Origin: Clostridiales bacterium | GTDB taxonomy: Bacteria; Bacillota; Clostridia; Oscillospirales; JAAYOS01 | Direction of reading: 5' to 3' | Assembly (NCBI GenBank): GCA_012520195.1 | Contig: JAAYOS010000046.1 | Location: forward strand, 1 to 34,002 | Length of the DNA stretch: 34,002 bases | Shown: positions 8,918 to 18,558 of the stretch, piece by piece | Layout: the number at the start of each line of letters is the position of its first letter | Position numbering within the stretch: position 1 is the stretch's first letter | Translations under genes and position numbers: made by a program | Notes under the pieces: model-generated | The model's database searches: none | Seen by the model: the letters and a program-made list of their open reading frames with translations, nothing else | Told to the model about the DNA's origin: nothing

Positions 8918-9868
8918 CTAATTCTTCGAAGGACTGCCTGCGTTCTTGCGGACACCTACGTATTTCATCATGATCTTATACGGATAGTAAGAGAGCTTTG
9001 CCTTCCGCAGTCCCTCTACACCCATATCCTCTTCACGGTTTATATAAGTATACCCCGAGCAGAACTCTTCGGCAAACTCTCTCGCTAGCATCTGATAAGC
9101 GCCCGGAATATCCCATTCGGCTTTCTCGATCTGTATGTCAAAAGTATCTTCGGTTATTTCGGTACCGAGGGATATGCCAATTATTCTGCCGTCCAGGCGT
9201 AATAGCCCACCAACAGCGCCCAAAGTGCCCATGTTCATAAGCATCTTCCTGATTACGATCCGTTCAGACTCTAGGTCGCCTTCAGATGAACGGTTGTCCC
9301 TGTACCACTGTCTGTCATAGGCGAGGACAGCGTCCAGATTCTCCGGACCGATATGCTCAAATTTCCATCTTCCTTCATTCTCTCTCTTAAATCGATTAAT
9401 AAAGTTTCTCTTACTGTGGAGTTTCTTTCCCGAGAGAGTTATCATCTTTTCAGCCAGATATAGGTATTCGGCTGAATCCCTGTCCTCGGTAAACTCAAAC
9501 TGGCCCGGATACGCCTTCTCTAGCACCTCAACATAGGACTCGGGTATATAACCGAGGTGGAGGTATTCCTCATTTGCCTCACTGTACTCGATGAGTTTGT
9601 CCATCGCTGAGATGAAGTTGCCTTCACCGGCAGGTATCAGATAACCCTTCTTTCCGTCATCGGTGTACCTGACAAAGAGAAAGTCGTCACTAAAATCAAT
9701 CTCATACTGATACTTCTCATCCCAGAGAAAGTACGTTGAGTAGGTCGATTCGAGCATACGGGTCTTCATTTTTGAGAGACACTCGGTCATTCTCTCCTGG
9801 TCTTCCGCCCTCATTCGCCTGAAGGATAACAAAACAACACTCCTTAAATTTACAAACACTAAAAACAC
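8918..9868 (-). CDS. DUF2156 / phosphatidylglycerol lysyltransferase C-terminal-domain protein
   Basis: 316 aa; LSGKKLHSKRNFINRFKRE, YTYINREEDMGVEGLRKAKLSYYPYKIMMKY are characteristic of DUF2156. Confidence 0.82.
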   Translation of the reverse strand: MFLVFVNLRSVVLLSFRRMRAEDQERMTECLSKMKTRMLESTYSTYFLWDEKYQYEIDFSDDFLFVRYTDDGKKGYLIPAGEGNFISAMDKLIEYSEANEEYLHLGYIPESYVEVLEKAYPGQFEFTEDRDSAEYLYLAEKMITLSGKKLHSKRNFINRFKRENEGRWKFEHIGPENLDAVLAYDRQWYRDNRSSEGDLESERIVIRKMLMNMGTLGAVGGLLRLDGRIIGISLGTEITEDTFDIQIEKAEWDIPGAYQMLAREFAEEFCSGYTYINREEDMGVEGLRKAKLSYYPYKIMMKYVGVRKNAGSPSKN

Positions 9869-9890
9869 TGATTCTCTAAACTTACCGCAT

Positions 9891-10550
9891 CTACTTAATT
9901 ACATCTAGGGTATATGCGGCAATTTCGTCAGCAATATTTTCCGGTGTGCGCAGTGAACCGTCTTCACAACTGCACATGATTGCTTTCCAGCCGTATTCCA
10001 CAGCCACCCTCCTGGCGGCGTCCGAGGAACGTCTGAGATATTCTATATCGGCTTCGTGGATATCCTTGCCCTCTCCCCGCTTCTGTATCATTGACACACT
10101 GAGTTCGGGAGGCATATCCAGAAATATTACAAGATTAGGTCTTGGCAGACCCAGCTTGTTATACTCAAAATCAAAAAGCCACTCCACAAATGGAATCTGC
10201 TCATCCGGAGGTAGTTTTGCTGCCTGGTGTACCGCATTTGATGTGGTGTATCTGTCGCAGAGCACAGTACCACCTGAGCGGTAAAAATCTCCGAGCCCCT
10301 GCATGAACGCTGCAGCTCTATCCACCGAAAAGAAAGCTGACGCAGCGTAGGCGTTGACCAAATCTGGGTCGCTTCCAAAATCTCCATTCAGATACATGCG
10401 CACAAGCTGGGAGGATGGATTTTCATATCGGGGGAATTTCTGATATCTAAAAGGCCTGCCGCTCTGTTCGAGCCTCTGCATCAGGCGTGATACCTGTGTA
10501 GATTTTCCGGATCCGTCAATTCCTTCTATTACGATCAATTTGCCCGGCAT
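9891..10550 (-). CDS. tmk: Thymidylate kinase
   Basis: 219 aa; IVIEGIDGSGKSTQVSRL P-loop, VLCDRYTTSNAVHQ, FLDMPPELSVSMIQKR. Confidence 0.92.
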   Translation of the reverse strand: MPGKLIVIEGIDGSGKSTQVSRLMQRLEQSGRPFRYQKFPRYENPSSQLVRMYLNGDFGSDPDLVNAYAASAFFSVDRAAAFMQGLGDFYRSGGTVLCDRYTTSNAVHQAAKLPPDEQIPFVEWLFDFEYNKLGLPRPNLVIFLDMPPELSVSMIQKRGEGKDIHEADIEYLRRSSDAARRVAVEYGWKAIMCSCEDGSLRTPENIADEIAAYTLDVIK

Positions 10551-10565
10551 ATCATAAACCTTTCG

Positions 10566-11300
10566 CTACTTTATTTTTTTACTTTCACGTAGTGCCGCAA
10601 ACAGATACTTCGGTAAGCGTAACATCCGACCGAACCTCGACGGCTGCTTAACAAGCCTGTAAAGCCACTCCAGATTCATGCGCACCATTATGTCGGGAGC
10701 TCGCTTTACAACACCTGCAAAAACGTCGAGGGAGCCACCAATACCCAGCATCGTACAAGGGACGATTTTTTCAGCGTTTTCGCTCATCCACAGTTCCTGT
10801 TTCGGTGAACCCAAGCAAACAAATAGGACATCGGGCGCAGCGGCGTTTATTGCGGTTACGACCTCTTCATCTGTCTCAAAATAGCCGTGCATGCACCCGC
10901 ACACATTCAGGCCCGGAGCTAGCCGCTTCATCTCCTCTGCGGCCTTCTCGGCGACTCCGGGTTTGGCACCAAACAAAAACAGCTTTTTTTTTCGCTTTGA
11001 GAGCTCTGGTAGCAGTGCTGTTGCGAGTTCAACGCCCGCAACCTTCTGCTTCAGGGTGCGACCAAGAATTTTAGAGGCCAACACTACCCCCGCCCCGTCT
11101 GGAACCGTCAGGTCTGCACCGTTGATAATGTTACAGAATGCGCTGTCCTTCATGCATTCATATGCGATCTCAGAGTTAGGCGTCACAACATATGCTGTCC
11201 TGCCGCTTTCAACAAGCTCGATTACACGTGCGACCGATTGCTCCATTGTGACATTATCAAATGTGACTCCTAAAATATTTACCCTATCCAAGGGTATCAC
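10566..11300 (-). CDS. WecG/TagA/CpsF family glycosyltransferase
   Basis: 244 aa; VVTPNSEIAYECMKD, NGADLTVPDGAGVV, LFGAKPGVAEKAAEEM, FVCLGSPKQELWM. Confidence 0.93.
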   Translation of the reverse strand: MIPLDRVNILGVTFDNVTMEQSVARVIELVESGRTAYVVTPNSEIAYECMKDSAFCNIINGADLTVPDGAGVVLASKILGRTLKQKVAGVELATALLPELSKRKKKLFLFGAKPGVAEKAAEEMKRLAPGLNVCGCMHGYFETDEEVVTAINAAAPDVLFVCLGSPKQELWMSENAEKIVPCTMLGIGGSLDVFAGVVKRAPDIMVRMNLEWLYRLVKQPSRFGRMLRLPKYLFAALRESKKIK

Positions 11301-11322
11301 CCTCCGAGACTTACAATATAGT

Positions 11323-12992
11323 TTATTTATTCTCTCCCCTTAAATGATCGATTGCGGCACTGATCCTGTTATGGACCATCTCGGGCCCCATCACTCTCAT
11401 CATCTCACAGAGATCGGGTGTCTGTTGGCAACCGCACACAGCTACACGGAGTACCATGCTTACATCCCCCACATGACCTTTATAGCAACTGGGATCCTGC
11501 CTGTATGTTTTCATGTCTGGGCAGTAACCGTGTTGGCTGGCCAGTTCCCTAACCTTGCCAAACCACACAGTGTTGTCGTCATTAGGGTCGTACATATCGC
11601 TATATTCTGTCAATATCCGGATAATTTCTTCTTTCCCCATGTGCTCAGGGTATTCATATTCCGGCCTGAACTGCTCATCGCAGAAAAAGCTCATCAAGGT
11701 CTTGAAGTCGCTCCAAACTACGGCGTCCTTCCTGGGTTTCTTCCCGCCACGCCCGATGCTTAGTGCGGCTATTGCTTCCTCACGGTTTTCGGTGATAAAT
11801 CTATATAGCTCGGGGGCATAGTCCTTCGCCCACTCTGAGAGGTGCCTGTGCACAGTTTCAGCATCCATGGCTGCAACAACATTCTTGGAAATGTCCCTCA
11901 GCTTGTCGATATCGAAAAGGGCTCCAGAAGAGCTCATCTTCTTGACCGAGAACTTAAAGTCAGTCGGGGGAGCGGTCGGATTTGCCTGCCGCCACTGCTC
12001 ATAGTTTGAGTTGAGAGTGTTTAGAACATACTCATACACGGCCTGGACTGGATACCCTGCCTCTCTATAATAGGAAAGTGAACTCTCGGGGTCCTTGCGC
12101 TTTGATAGTTTTCGCTTCGAGTCCCCGTCCTTCTTCATAAGCGGCGATATGTGCAGATACTTCGGTCGCCTCCATTTCAGCGTATCGAATACCTGCAGAT
12201 GGAACGGCAGTGTGCTGAGCCACTCGTCACCACGTACTACATGTGTTGTGCGCATAAAATGGTCGTCCACAACATGAGCGAAGTGGTATGTGGGAATGCC
12301 GTCCGATTTCAAAAGAACATGGTCAATGTCGTTTTCGGTGAGCTGAAGCTCTCCCTTTACAAGGTCTCTGTGGAATACCTTGTTCTCAATACTACCTGTG
12401 CTCCGGAACCGGAGAACATAGGGTTTTTGGGCATCAAGCTGAACCTTGATCTCCTCTAATGGGAGGTCTCGGCAGATAGCCCACTTCCCGTAGTACCCTG
12501 TCGTGGCCTTTTCTGCCTCCTGTTGTGCACGGATCCTACTCAGATCCTCCTCAGTGCAAAAGCAAGGATACGCATGGCCCTCAGCCACAAGGTGCTTTGC
12601 AATAACATGGTAAATATCTACACGGGAACGCTGACGGTATGGTCCGTAGTCGCCTACATCGCCGTCTAGTACAGCTCCCTCATCAAACCTTATTCCAAAC
12701 TGCTCGAGAAGCTCAATAACCGTCTCTACCGCTCCCGGCACCTCACGCTTTGCGTCGGTATCCTCAATTCTGAGGTAGAATACGCCTCCACTCTGGTGAG
12801 CCAGCCGCTCCGCAGTGATGACAGCGAACAGGTTCCCAAAATGTATAAACCCGGTAGGACTCGGTGCAAATCTCGTCACCGCTGCGCCCTCCGGTAGATT
12901 ACGGAGTGGAAACTGTATCTCAAGATCTTCAGGTGTTCTTGTCACGTCGGGAAATAGCAGCTCCGACAGTGCTTTATAATCTATATTAGCCA
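11323..12992 (-). CDS. gltX: Glutamate--tRNA ligase
   Basis: FAPSPTGFIHFGNLFAV (HIGH-like), HISPLMKKDGDSKRKLSKRKDPESS (KMSKS-like); start at MANIDYKALSELLFP preferred over the 578-aa track ORF start at 13059. Confidence 0.92.
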
Positions 12993-13055
12993 TAGGGTGT
13001 GCACACCTTCCTTTGGTAGTATTCATTCTTCTTGTTGAGTTTATTGACTTCGTTC

Positions 13056-13946
13056 TCAATCTAAATCAATATTTTCGGGATTCAAAATATCTGCAATTTC
13101 AGAATAGGGGATATCAAACTGAATCGAGCCGCCTGCATAGGGGGCTAAATCATAGACTTGGAAGTAAACACGAAGCCCGTCCTCTGTTAATACAAAGTTC
13201 TCCTTGTTGTACGTAGCTTCCAGCAGTTCTGGATAGTTTTCATAATACGGCGAGTGATCGTCCTGTGCCCTCTCGTCCATCTCAGCGAGGATGTAATCCT
13301 TAATGCGAGTGGTATAGGTCTGTTCATCGGCGATAAACAGAGTGTCCGCAGTAATGCGGGTCCCCTCCTTCAAATCGAAGGTCTCGCTCATTATTGCTAT
13401 ACTTCCGTGGGCACCGCCCTGGTAGGATGCGACTGTAATATAGAAACTCACTATTCCATCCTTGTTATACTTCGTAATGAAGGAGAGTTCCATACTACGG
13501 CGCGCCCCAAAGCCGTAAAGCTCCTCGTCGGCGAGTTCGTCGAGCTCTGATTCGAATCCCTCACGGTACTTCTCCTTAAGGGAATCGAAATATTCATTCA
13601 GCATCTCAGCGCTCTCGGCGTACTCTTCGTGGGAGATTTCTGGGACGGCTATATAGAGATGTCCAACAACATCTTCGTCCGCCCTCTCAATAGTATACTC
13701 TTTTTCTATAACATTGTCTTGTACGATTGCCATTGTCTTATCTCGTTCAGCGGACGGCGAAGGGGATGTGGTCGTATCCGTAGGAGAGGTCGTAGGCTCA
13801 TCTGTTGCAGGTGCCTCAGTGACTGGTGGCTCAGTATCTGACGGTGAGGGTGTTGCTTCCCCCTCATCGGTCTTACACGCGCTCAATATTAGGAAAAGAG
13901 AGATCAAGAGTAGTACAGAAATCTTTCCTAAAGAAAGTTTCTTCAT
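13056..13946 (-). CDS. Predicted lipoprotein, DUF3298/RsiV-like C-terminal domain
   Basis: Start at MKKLSLGKISVLLLISLFLILSAC gives a lipobox (LSAC), then an S/T/P/E-rich linker and a globular domain with YQGGAHGSIAIMSETFDLKEG and PYAGGSIQFDIPYSEI. Confidence 0.75.
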   Translation of the reverse strand: MKKLSLGKISVLLLISLFLILSACKTDEGEATPSPSDTEPPVTEAPATDEPTTSPTDTTTSPSPSAERDKTMAIVQDNVIEKEYTIERADEDVVGHLYIAVPEISHEEYAESAEMLNEYFDSLKEKYREGFESELDELADEELYGFGARRSMELSFITKYNKDGIVSFYITVASYQGGAHGSIAIMSETFDLKEGTRITADTLFIADEQTYTTRIKDYILAEMDERAQDDHSPYYENYPELLEATYNKENFVLTEDGLRVYFQVYDLAPYAGGSIQFDIPYSEIADILNPENIDLD

Positions 13947-14117
13947 CTTCGGTAAAACCACCTTCCACCTGTCCAAACATTTATAATTGACTCGATTTGC
14001 CATAGTGCATATTAACGGTCCCTTCTATTCTAACAAAAATCGGTGGCTTTAACAATAATAAGAATATACAAATCAAGAAGGAACAGCAAGTTGTTCTTTG
14101 GCCTGGTATTGGAGCAC

Positions 14118-15011
14118 CTATGAGCTACGGAGCTGAGATACTACAATCGCTACGAATATTAAGGCCGACCCGAATATTTCTCGAGGTGTCATACCTTGGC
14201 CTAGTATAAGCCACCCTGCTAGAGCAGCGAAAACCGATTCGAGACTAAACATGAGCGATGCAACTGCGGGGTGTGTTCTTTTCTGTGCCACTATCTGAAG
14301 TGTATATGCTACGCCGCTAGAAAGTACACCTGCATATGTTATTGGCACCCAGGCAGACAATATGGCAGGTACTGAAGATGACTCTTTTATGAGCATGATT
14401 ATTGCGCTTGCTATTGCACATACGAAAAACTGAAGACAGGACAGGCGCACAGCATCCACCTTAGGAGCAAAATAGTCGACGATTAATATATGTATCGAGA
14501 ATACAACTGCACAGAGCAAGATATATATATCCCCAATATTGACGGTCAGGCCCTCAGTTATGCACAAAAAGTACATACCTATTACTGCAACTGCTATACT
14601 CCCCCAGACAAGAGGAGATGCCTTTCTTCCGACAAAAATGCCCAGCATCGGGACGATCACTATGTATAGAGCAGAGATAAATCCCGCTTTTCCCACCGAT
14701 GTATATCCAATCCCGATCTGCTGCAGACCTACCGCCACTGTCAATGCTAGTCCGCACAGAATACCGCCGATAAGCAGAGACTTCCTTTGCTCCCGATCCT
14801 CAGTTCCCCAAACGGAAGGTTTCCGTCCGGCCTGCCTGTCAAAAAAGTAGATGCAGGGGAGAAGTGCAACGCCTCCCAGCACCGACCTTGAAGCATTGAA
14901 CGTAAATGCACCTACATATTCCGCCCCTGCACTCTGTGCGACAAATGCCACACCCCATATGAGCGCTGCAAACCACAGCATCATATTATTGCCAATCTTC
15001 TTTATCCCCAA
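14118..15011 (-). CDS. EamA/DMT family transporter
   Basis: 297 aa, ten-helix pattern; MLWFAALIWGVAFVAQSAGAEYVGAFTFNASR, LFSLESVFAALAGWLILGQGMTPREIFGSALIFVAIVVSQ; TTG start. Confidence 0.88.
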   Translation of the reverse strand: MGIKKIGNNMMLWFAALIWGVAFVAQSAGAEYVGAFTFNASRSVLGGVALLPCIYFFDRQAGRKPSVWGTEDREQRKSLLIGGILCGLALTVAVGLQQIGIGYTSVGKAGFISALYIVIVPMLGIFVGRKASPLVWGSIAVAVIGMYFLCITEGLTVNIGDIYILLCAVVFSIHILIVDYFAPKVDAVRLSCLQFFVCAIASAIIMLIKESSSVPAILSAWVPITYAGVLSSGVAYTLQIVAQKRTHPAVASLMFSLESVFAALAGWLILGQGMTPREIFGSALIFVAIVVSQLRSS

Positions 15012-15056
15012 AATTCGTGTTTCTCCTAAATTCTCGATTTTCTAAGTCTCTCTTTA

Positions 15057-17039
15057 TTAACTGACAAGCTTCATATACTCAAGTACGGGTAATCCTGGAT
15101 CTATGAGGGTGTACCACACAATAAGAAGTGTCAATACAACGATTAGAAGTGTTGCATCTGCACCGATGCCTGCCACTTTGGTTCCAAATATAGTGAAAGC
15201 CCTTGATTTACTATAGTTAAACAGGCGGGAGTGAGCGGATCTTGATACCTTCGAAACAAGTTTTGACGCCGAACTGTAGAACCTCGCACCTCTTTTGGAG
15301 ATAGCGGAAACCAGGCGCTGCACAGAACTTGATATGCATTTAGTTGATATCCAGACAGGGAGCCTCAACGAAAAGAGACCGCTCTTAAGCCCCAACCAGC
15401 AGAAAAACACCCCAAGGGCTAAGGTTATAACCATGCCGCTTATATCGCTAAAGTTCCAATATGTAAGGGCACCCAAAGACTCTATAGCATTATTGATCCC
15501 CAATCCTTGAGTGGCTACAGCTCCCGATACATCGGGAAATAGCTTAGGACTAATACCAATAACCAGCATGGTAACCACAAGTATACCCATTCCAATATGC
15601 ATGCCCGTAGATTTGCCGTGACGGACTTCTTTCTCACCGTGCTGGACTTGATTCGCAGATGAAGCTTTCTCTGTTCTAATATCTGTTGATTTACAAGTTG
15701 CTTTCTCTGAACCTTTGAGAAAAATGAGGTAATATAGCTTTGCAAAATAAGTCGCAGTACCTACTCCTGTCACTAGAAATAGGCGTTCAGCCCAAATCGC
15801 CCATCCGGCTCCTGTTTCTGCGGCAAGGGTTACACCATGGTGGAGGACAGTCTTACTGACATATCCATTCAATCCTGGAGCTCCGATAATCCCCAACACA
15901 GCAACAAACATCAAGGCAGCAGTTATGGGAAAGCGGCGCAATAGTCCACCCATTTTATAGAGATCAAGTTCATTTGTTTTGATATATATAATCCCGATAC
16001 CCATAAAAAGAGTTGCTTTAAATAGTGCGTGGTTTACGACATGATAGATAGCACCAAGCAAACCCAGACCGCCATCCTGTCCTAAGTACAAACTGGTACC
16101 GAGACCCAAAATAATATAGCCCATCTGACTTACGCTGCTATATGCCAACAGCCGTTTTGCATGGCTTTGAAACAGTGCTAATACTGTTCCCACTAGCATT
16201 GTACACACACCTAGGACAGCAAGTGCCGGCCCAAGCCGCGAGGTACCAATTTCCAGTGCATTACCCCAGCCTACAAATTGAACCGATCGTATTAGTCCGT
16301 AGATTCCAACCTTTATTATGAGTCCCGAAAGCAGTGCACTGCCGGGGGTAGGTGCTGCAGAGTGGGCACGCGGCAGCCAGGAATGTAGAGGAAACATTCC
16401 TGCTTTTGTACCAAATCCGGCTATAAGTAGACCTATAGCCCATGCGAACATTCGACTGTCAGTAACTGTAACACTTTCTCCGATTACAAGAGTTGAATCG
16501 CTAGCCGAGTACAGTAGCACAGCGCCCAAAACGACAAGCAGTCCTCCTATTATACTATAAAACAAGTAATAATAACCAGCACTTATTGCATCATTGTCCC
16601 ACTTGTGTATCACCCAAAAGTAAGATGTAACTGTCATAATCTCAAAGAAAAGTAATAGTGTAAACAAATCACCCGATGTGAACACTCCCAAGATAGAGGA
16701 TAGTGTTAGCAGCGCACATAGCTTAAAGCGCTTTTCGCCGCCTTCGTGCTTCATATACTTAGGTGTATACATCGAGACCGCTAACCACACAAAGCAGGTT
16801 AGTATCACGAATATTGCTGTCAGCGGATCTGCCTGAAAAGTAGGCGCAAATGGGCCTGGTAGTGCCATCTCAAATGTAGCAGGCGTTCCAGTAAATACGT
16901 CTTTAAACCCAACGATTCCAACAACAAGGACTATTGCACTGACTAGGAGTGATATATTTGCCTTGCTATCCCTCTTTATTAACGTAACTATTGCCCCGAG
17001 TAGGGGGACCGCTATAAGTGTCAAAAATAACATTAACAA
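15057..17039 (-). CDS. Mrp/complex I-type antiporter subunit (MrpD/NuoM-N-like), 660 aa with C-terminal extension
   Basis: GDLFTLLLFFEIMTVTSYFWVIHKWD (TM5 Glu), GFGTKAGMFPLHSWLPRAHSAAPTPGSALLSGLIIKVGIYGLIR (TM7 and TM8 Lys). Confidence 0.9.
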   Translation of the reverse strand: MLMLFLTLIAVPLLGAIVTLIKRDSKANISLLVSAIVLVVGIVGFKDVFTGTPATFEMALPGPFAPTFQADPLTAIFVILTCFVWLAVSMYTPKYMKHEGGEKRFKLCALLTLSSILGVFTSGDLFTLLLFFEIMTVTSYFWVIHKWDNDAISAGYYYLFYSIIGGLLVVLGAVLLYSASDSTLVIGESVTVTDSRMFAWAIGLLIAGFGTKAGMFPLHSWLPRAHSAAPTPGSALLSGLIIKVGIYGLIRSVQFVGWGNALEIGTSRLGPALAVLGVCTMLVGTVLALFQSHAKRLLAYSSVSQMGYIILGLGTSLYLGQDGGLGLLGAIYHVVNHALFKATLFMGIGIIYIKTNELDLYKMGGLLRRFPITAALMFVAVLGIIGAPGLNGYVSKTVLHHGVTLAAETGAGWAIWAERLFLVTGVGTATYFAKLYYLIFLKGSEKATCKSTDIRTEKASSANQVQHGEKEVRHGKSTGMHIGMGILVVTMLVIGISPKLFPDVSGAVATQGLGINNAIESLGALTYWNFSDISGMVITLALGVFFCWLGLKSGLFSLRLPVWISTKCISSSVQRLVSAISKRGARFYSSASKLVSKVSRSAHSRLFNYSKSRAFTIFGTKVAGIGADATLLIVVLTLLIVWYTLIDPGLPVLEYMKLVS

Positions 17040-17070
17040 GCGTCCTTTCTCTCTCTTCGATCTCTACACC

Positions 17071-18519
17071 TTAGAAAAACCAATCAACAACAGCTTCGAC
17101 CCCGGGCCACACCGACCCAGGCCAAAGACCAATAAATATGGCAACAACCGCCAAAATCGCAGTTGGTGTAAGCATAAGAAATAGTCTTTTGCCTCTCTCT
17201 TTGTTCAGTACACCCTCTGTCCTCTTGCCCCTGAAGGCGTCAACAACAGTGGGTATAAAGCAAAAAGCATTTACTATTCCGCTACAAATCAATACTACGG
17301 CCACCTGCCATCTTCCACCCTCAACGCCACCCTGCATCAGGTAATATTTACTCCAGAAGGTGTTAAGGGGCAGCATCCCTATCATACCTAGACTTGCAAC
17401 TCCAAAGATCGTCATAGTCTTTGGCAGTGACCACCCAACACCTATCATCTTGCTTATCTCTGTCTCACCGGTCTGTTCAGAAATGATTCCGGCACTAAAG
17501 AAAAGTGCTACTTTTAGTATAGAGTAACTTATCATATGTAACATTGCACCAGCAAGTCCCAGTGGCTGTAGTGTAAAAGCACCTAGCAGAATGTAAGACA
17601 GCTGACTGATAGTGTGGTATGCCAAACGGCGCTTCAAGATGTCCTGCCGTGTCGCTATAATAACACCTACTAAAATCGTAAATGCTGCAATCCATGGCAA
17701 TACTCTTCCAAAGCTCAGTTGCGATATAAGCTCGTGACCAAATACAGAGTATATCACCCTCAGAACTCCATATACACCGGAGTACACCACAGCTACCGCA
17801 TGTAACAGTGCACTTACCGGCGTTGGCGCAACCATAGCAGATGGCAGCCATCTGTGCAGAGGCATTATTGCAGCTTTTACACCAAAACCTACGATAAACA
17901 GCACCAGTAGCCAGTTAAGTCTTGGATCAACGCTACCCGCGAGTATTGGCTTGTCCGAAAAACTGAGATTTCCTGACATGCTATATGTAAACACAACTGC
18001 AACCAGAATTGCTCCAGCCCCCGACAGACTATACAGAAAGTATTTCTTGCCTGCCTTAACCGCTTCTGGGGTACGCTCATGAATAACTAGAGGGTAAGTG
18101 GTAAAAGTAAGAAGCTCGTAGAACAAATACAGCACAATCAAGTTCCCTGAAAAGGCAACACCAAGTGTCACACTAAAAGACAATAGAAAAAAGGTGAAAT
18201 ATGTCCTGTGTCTTTTCTTTTCTGACATATATCCGAATGAGTATACTGCAGCAAACATCCAGAGCGACGAAGCAATGATTCCAAAGAGCGCTCCTAGTGG
18301 GTCAGGTCCAAGACTGAATGTAAATCCCGCGATGTGACCCACTAACATAATGCTCTGCCCTGAAAAAGCTGATATGCCAACAACCCAGCAAGATAGAGTA
18401 CCTAATGCTGTAAATAATATCACTATTAAGTTGCGCAACCGCTCACGACTTTCAGGTATTGCCGCAACAATCAATCCGCCAACTACTCCGCTTAATAGAG
18501 CGAGTATAAGAAATAGCAA
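17071..18519 (-). CDS. Mrp/complex I-type antiporter subunit, 482 aa, NuoL/MrpA-N-like around TM8
   Basis: GNLIVLYLFYELLTFTTYPLVIH, GFGVKAAIMPLHRWLPSAMVAPTPVSALLHAVAVVYSGVYGVLR. Confidence 0.9.
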   Translation of the reverse strand: MLFLILALLSGVVGGLIVAAIPESRERLRNLIVILFTALGTLSCWVVGISAFSGQSIMLVGHIAGFTFSLGPDPLGALFGIIASSLWMFAAVYSFGYMSEKKRHRTYFTFFLLSFSVTLGVAFSGNLIVLYLFYELLTFTTYPLVIHERTPEAVKAGKKYFLYSLSGAGAILVAVVFTYSMSGNLSFSDKPILAGSVDPRLNWLLVLFIVGFGVKAAIMPLHRWLPSAMVAPTPVSALLHAVAVVYSGVYGVLRVIYSVFGHELISQLSFGRVLPWIAAFTILVGVIIATRQDILKRRLAYHTISQLSYILLGAFTLQPLGLAGAMLHMISYSILKVALFFSAGIISEQTGETEISKMIGVGWSLPKTMTIFGVASLGMIGMLPLNTFWSKYYLMQGGVEGGRWQVAVVLICSGIVNAFCFIPTVVDAFRGKRTEGVLNKERGKRLFLMLTPTAILAVVAIFIGLWPGSVWPGVEAVVDWFF

Positions 18520-18558
18520 CTGTCAAACCTCCTTGTAATCAAACTGCTCCTCTGAAAT

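Noticed and set aside
10891-11343. 150-aa plus-strand ORF
   Set aside because: Antisense to the WecG/TagA-like gene.
14077-14103. AAGAACA/TGTTCCTT hairpin downstream of the EamA gene as a terminator
   Set aside because: Short imperfect stem and no solid T-run; too weak to list as a feature.
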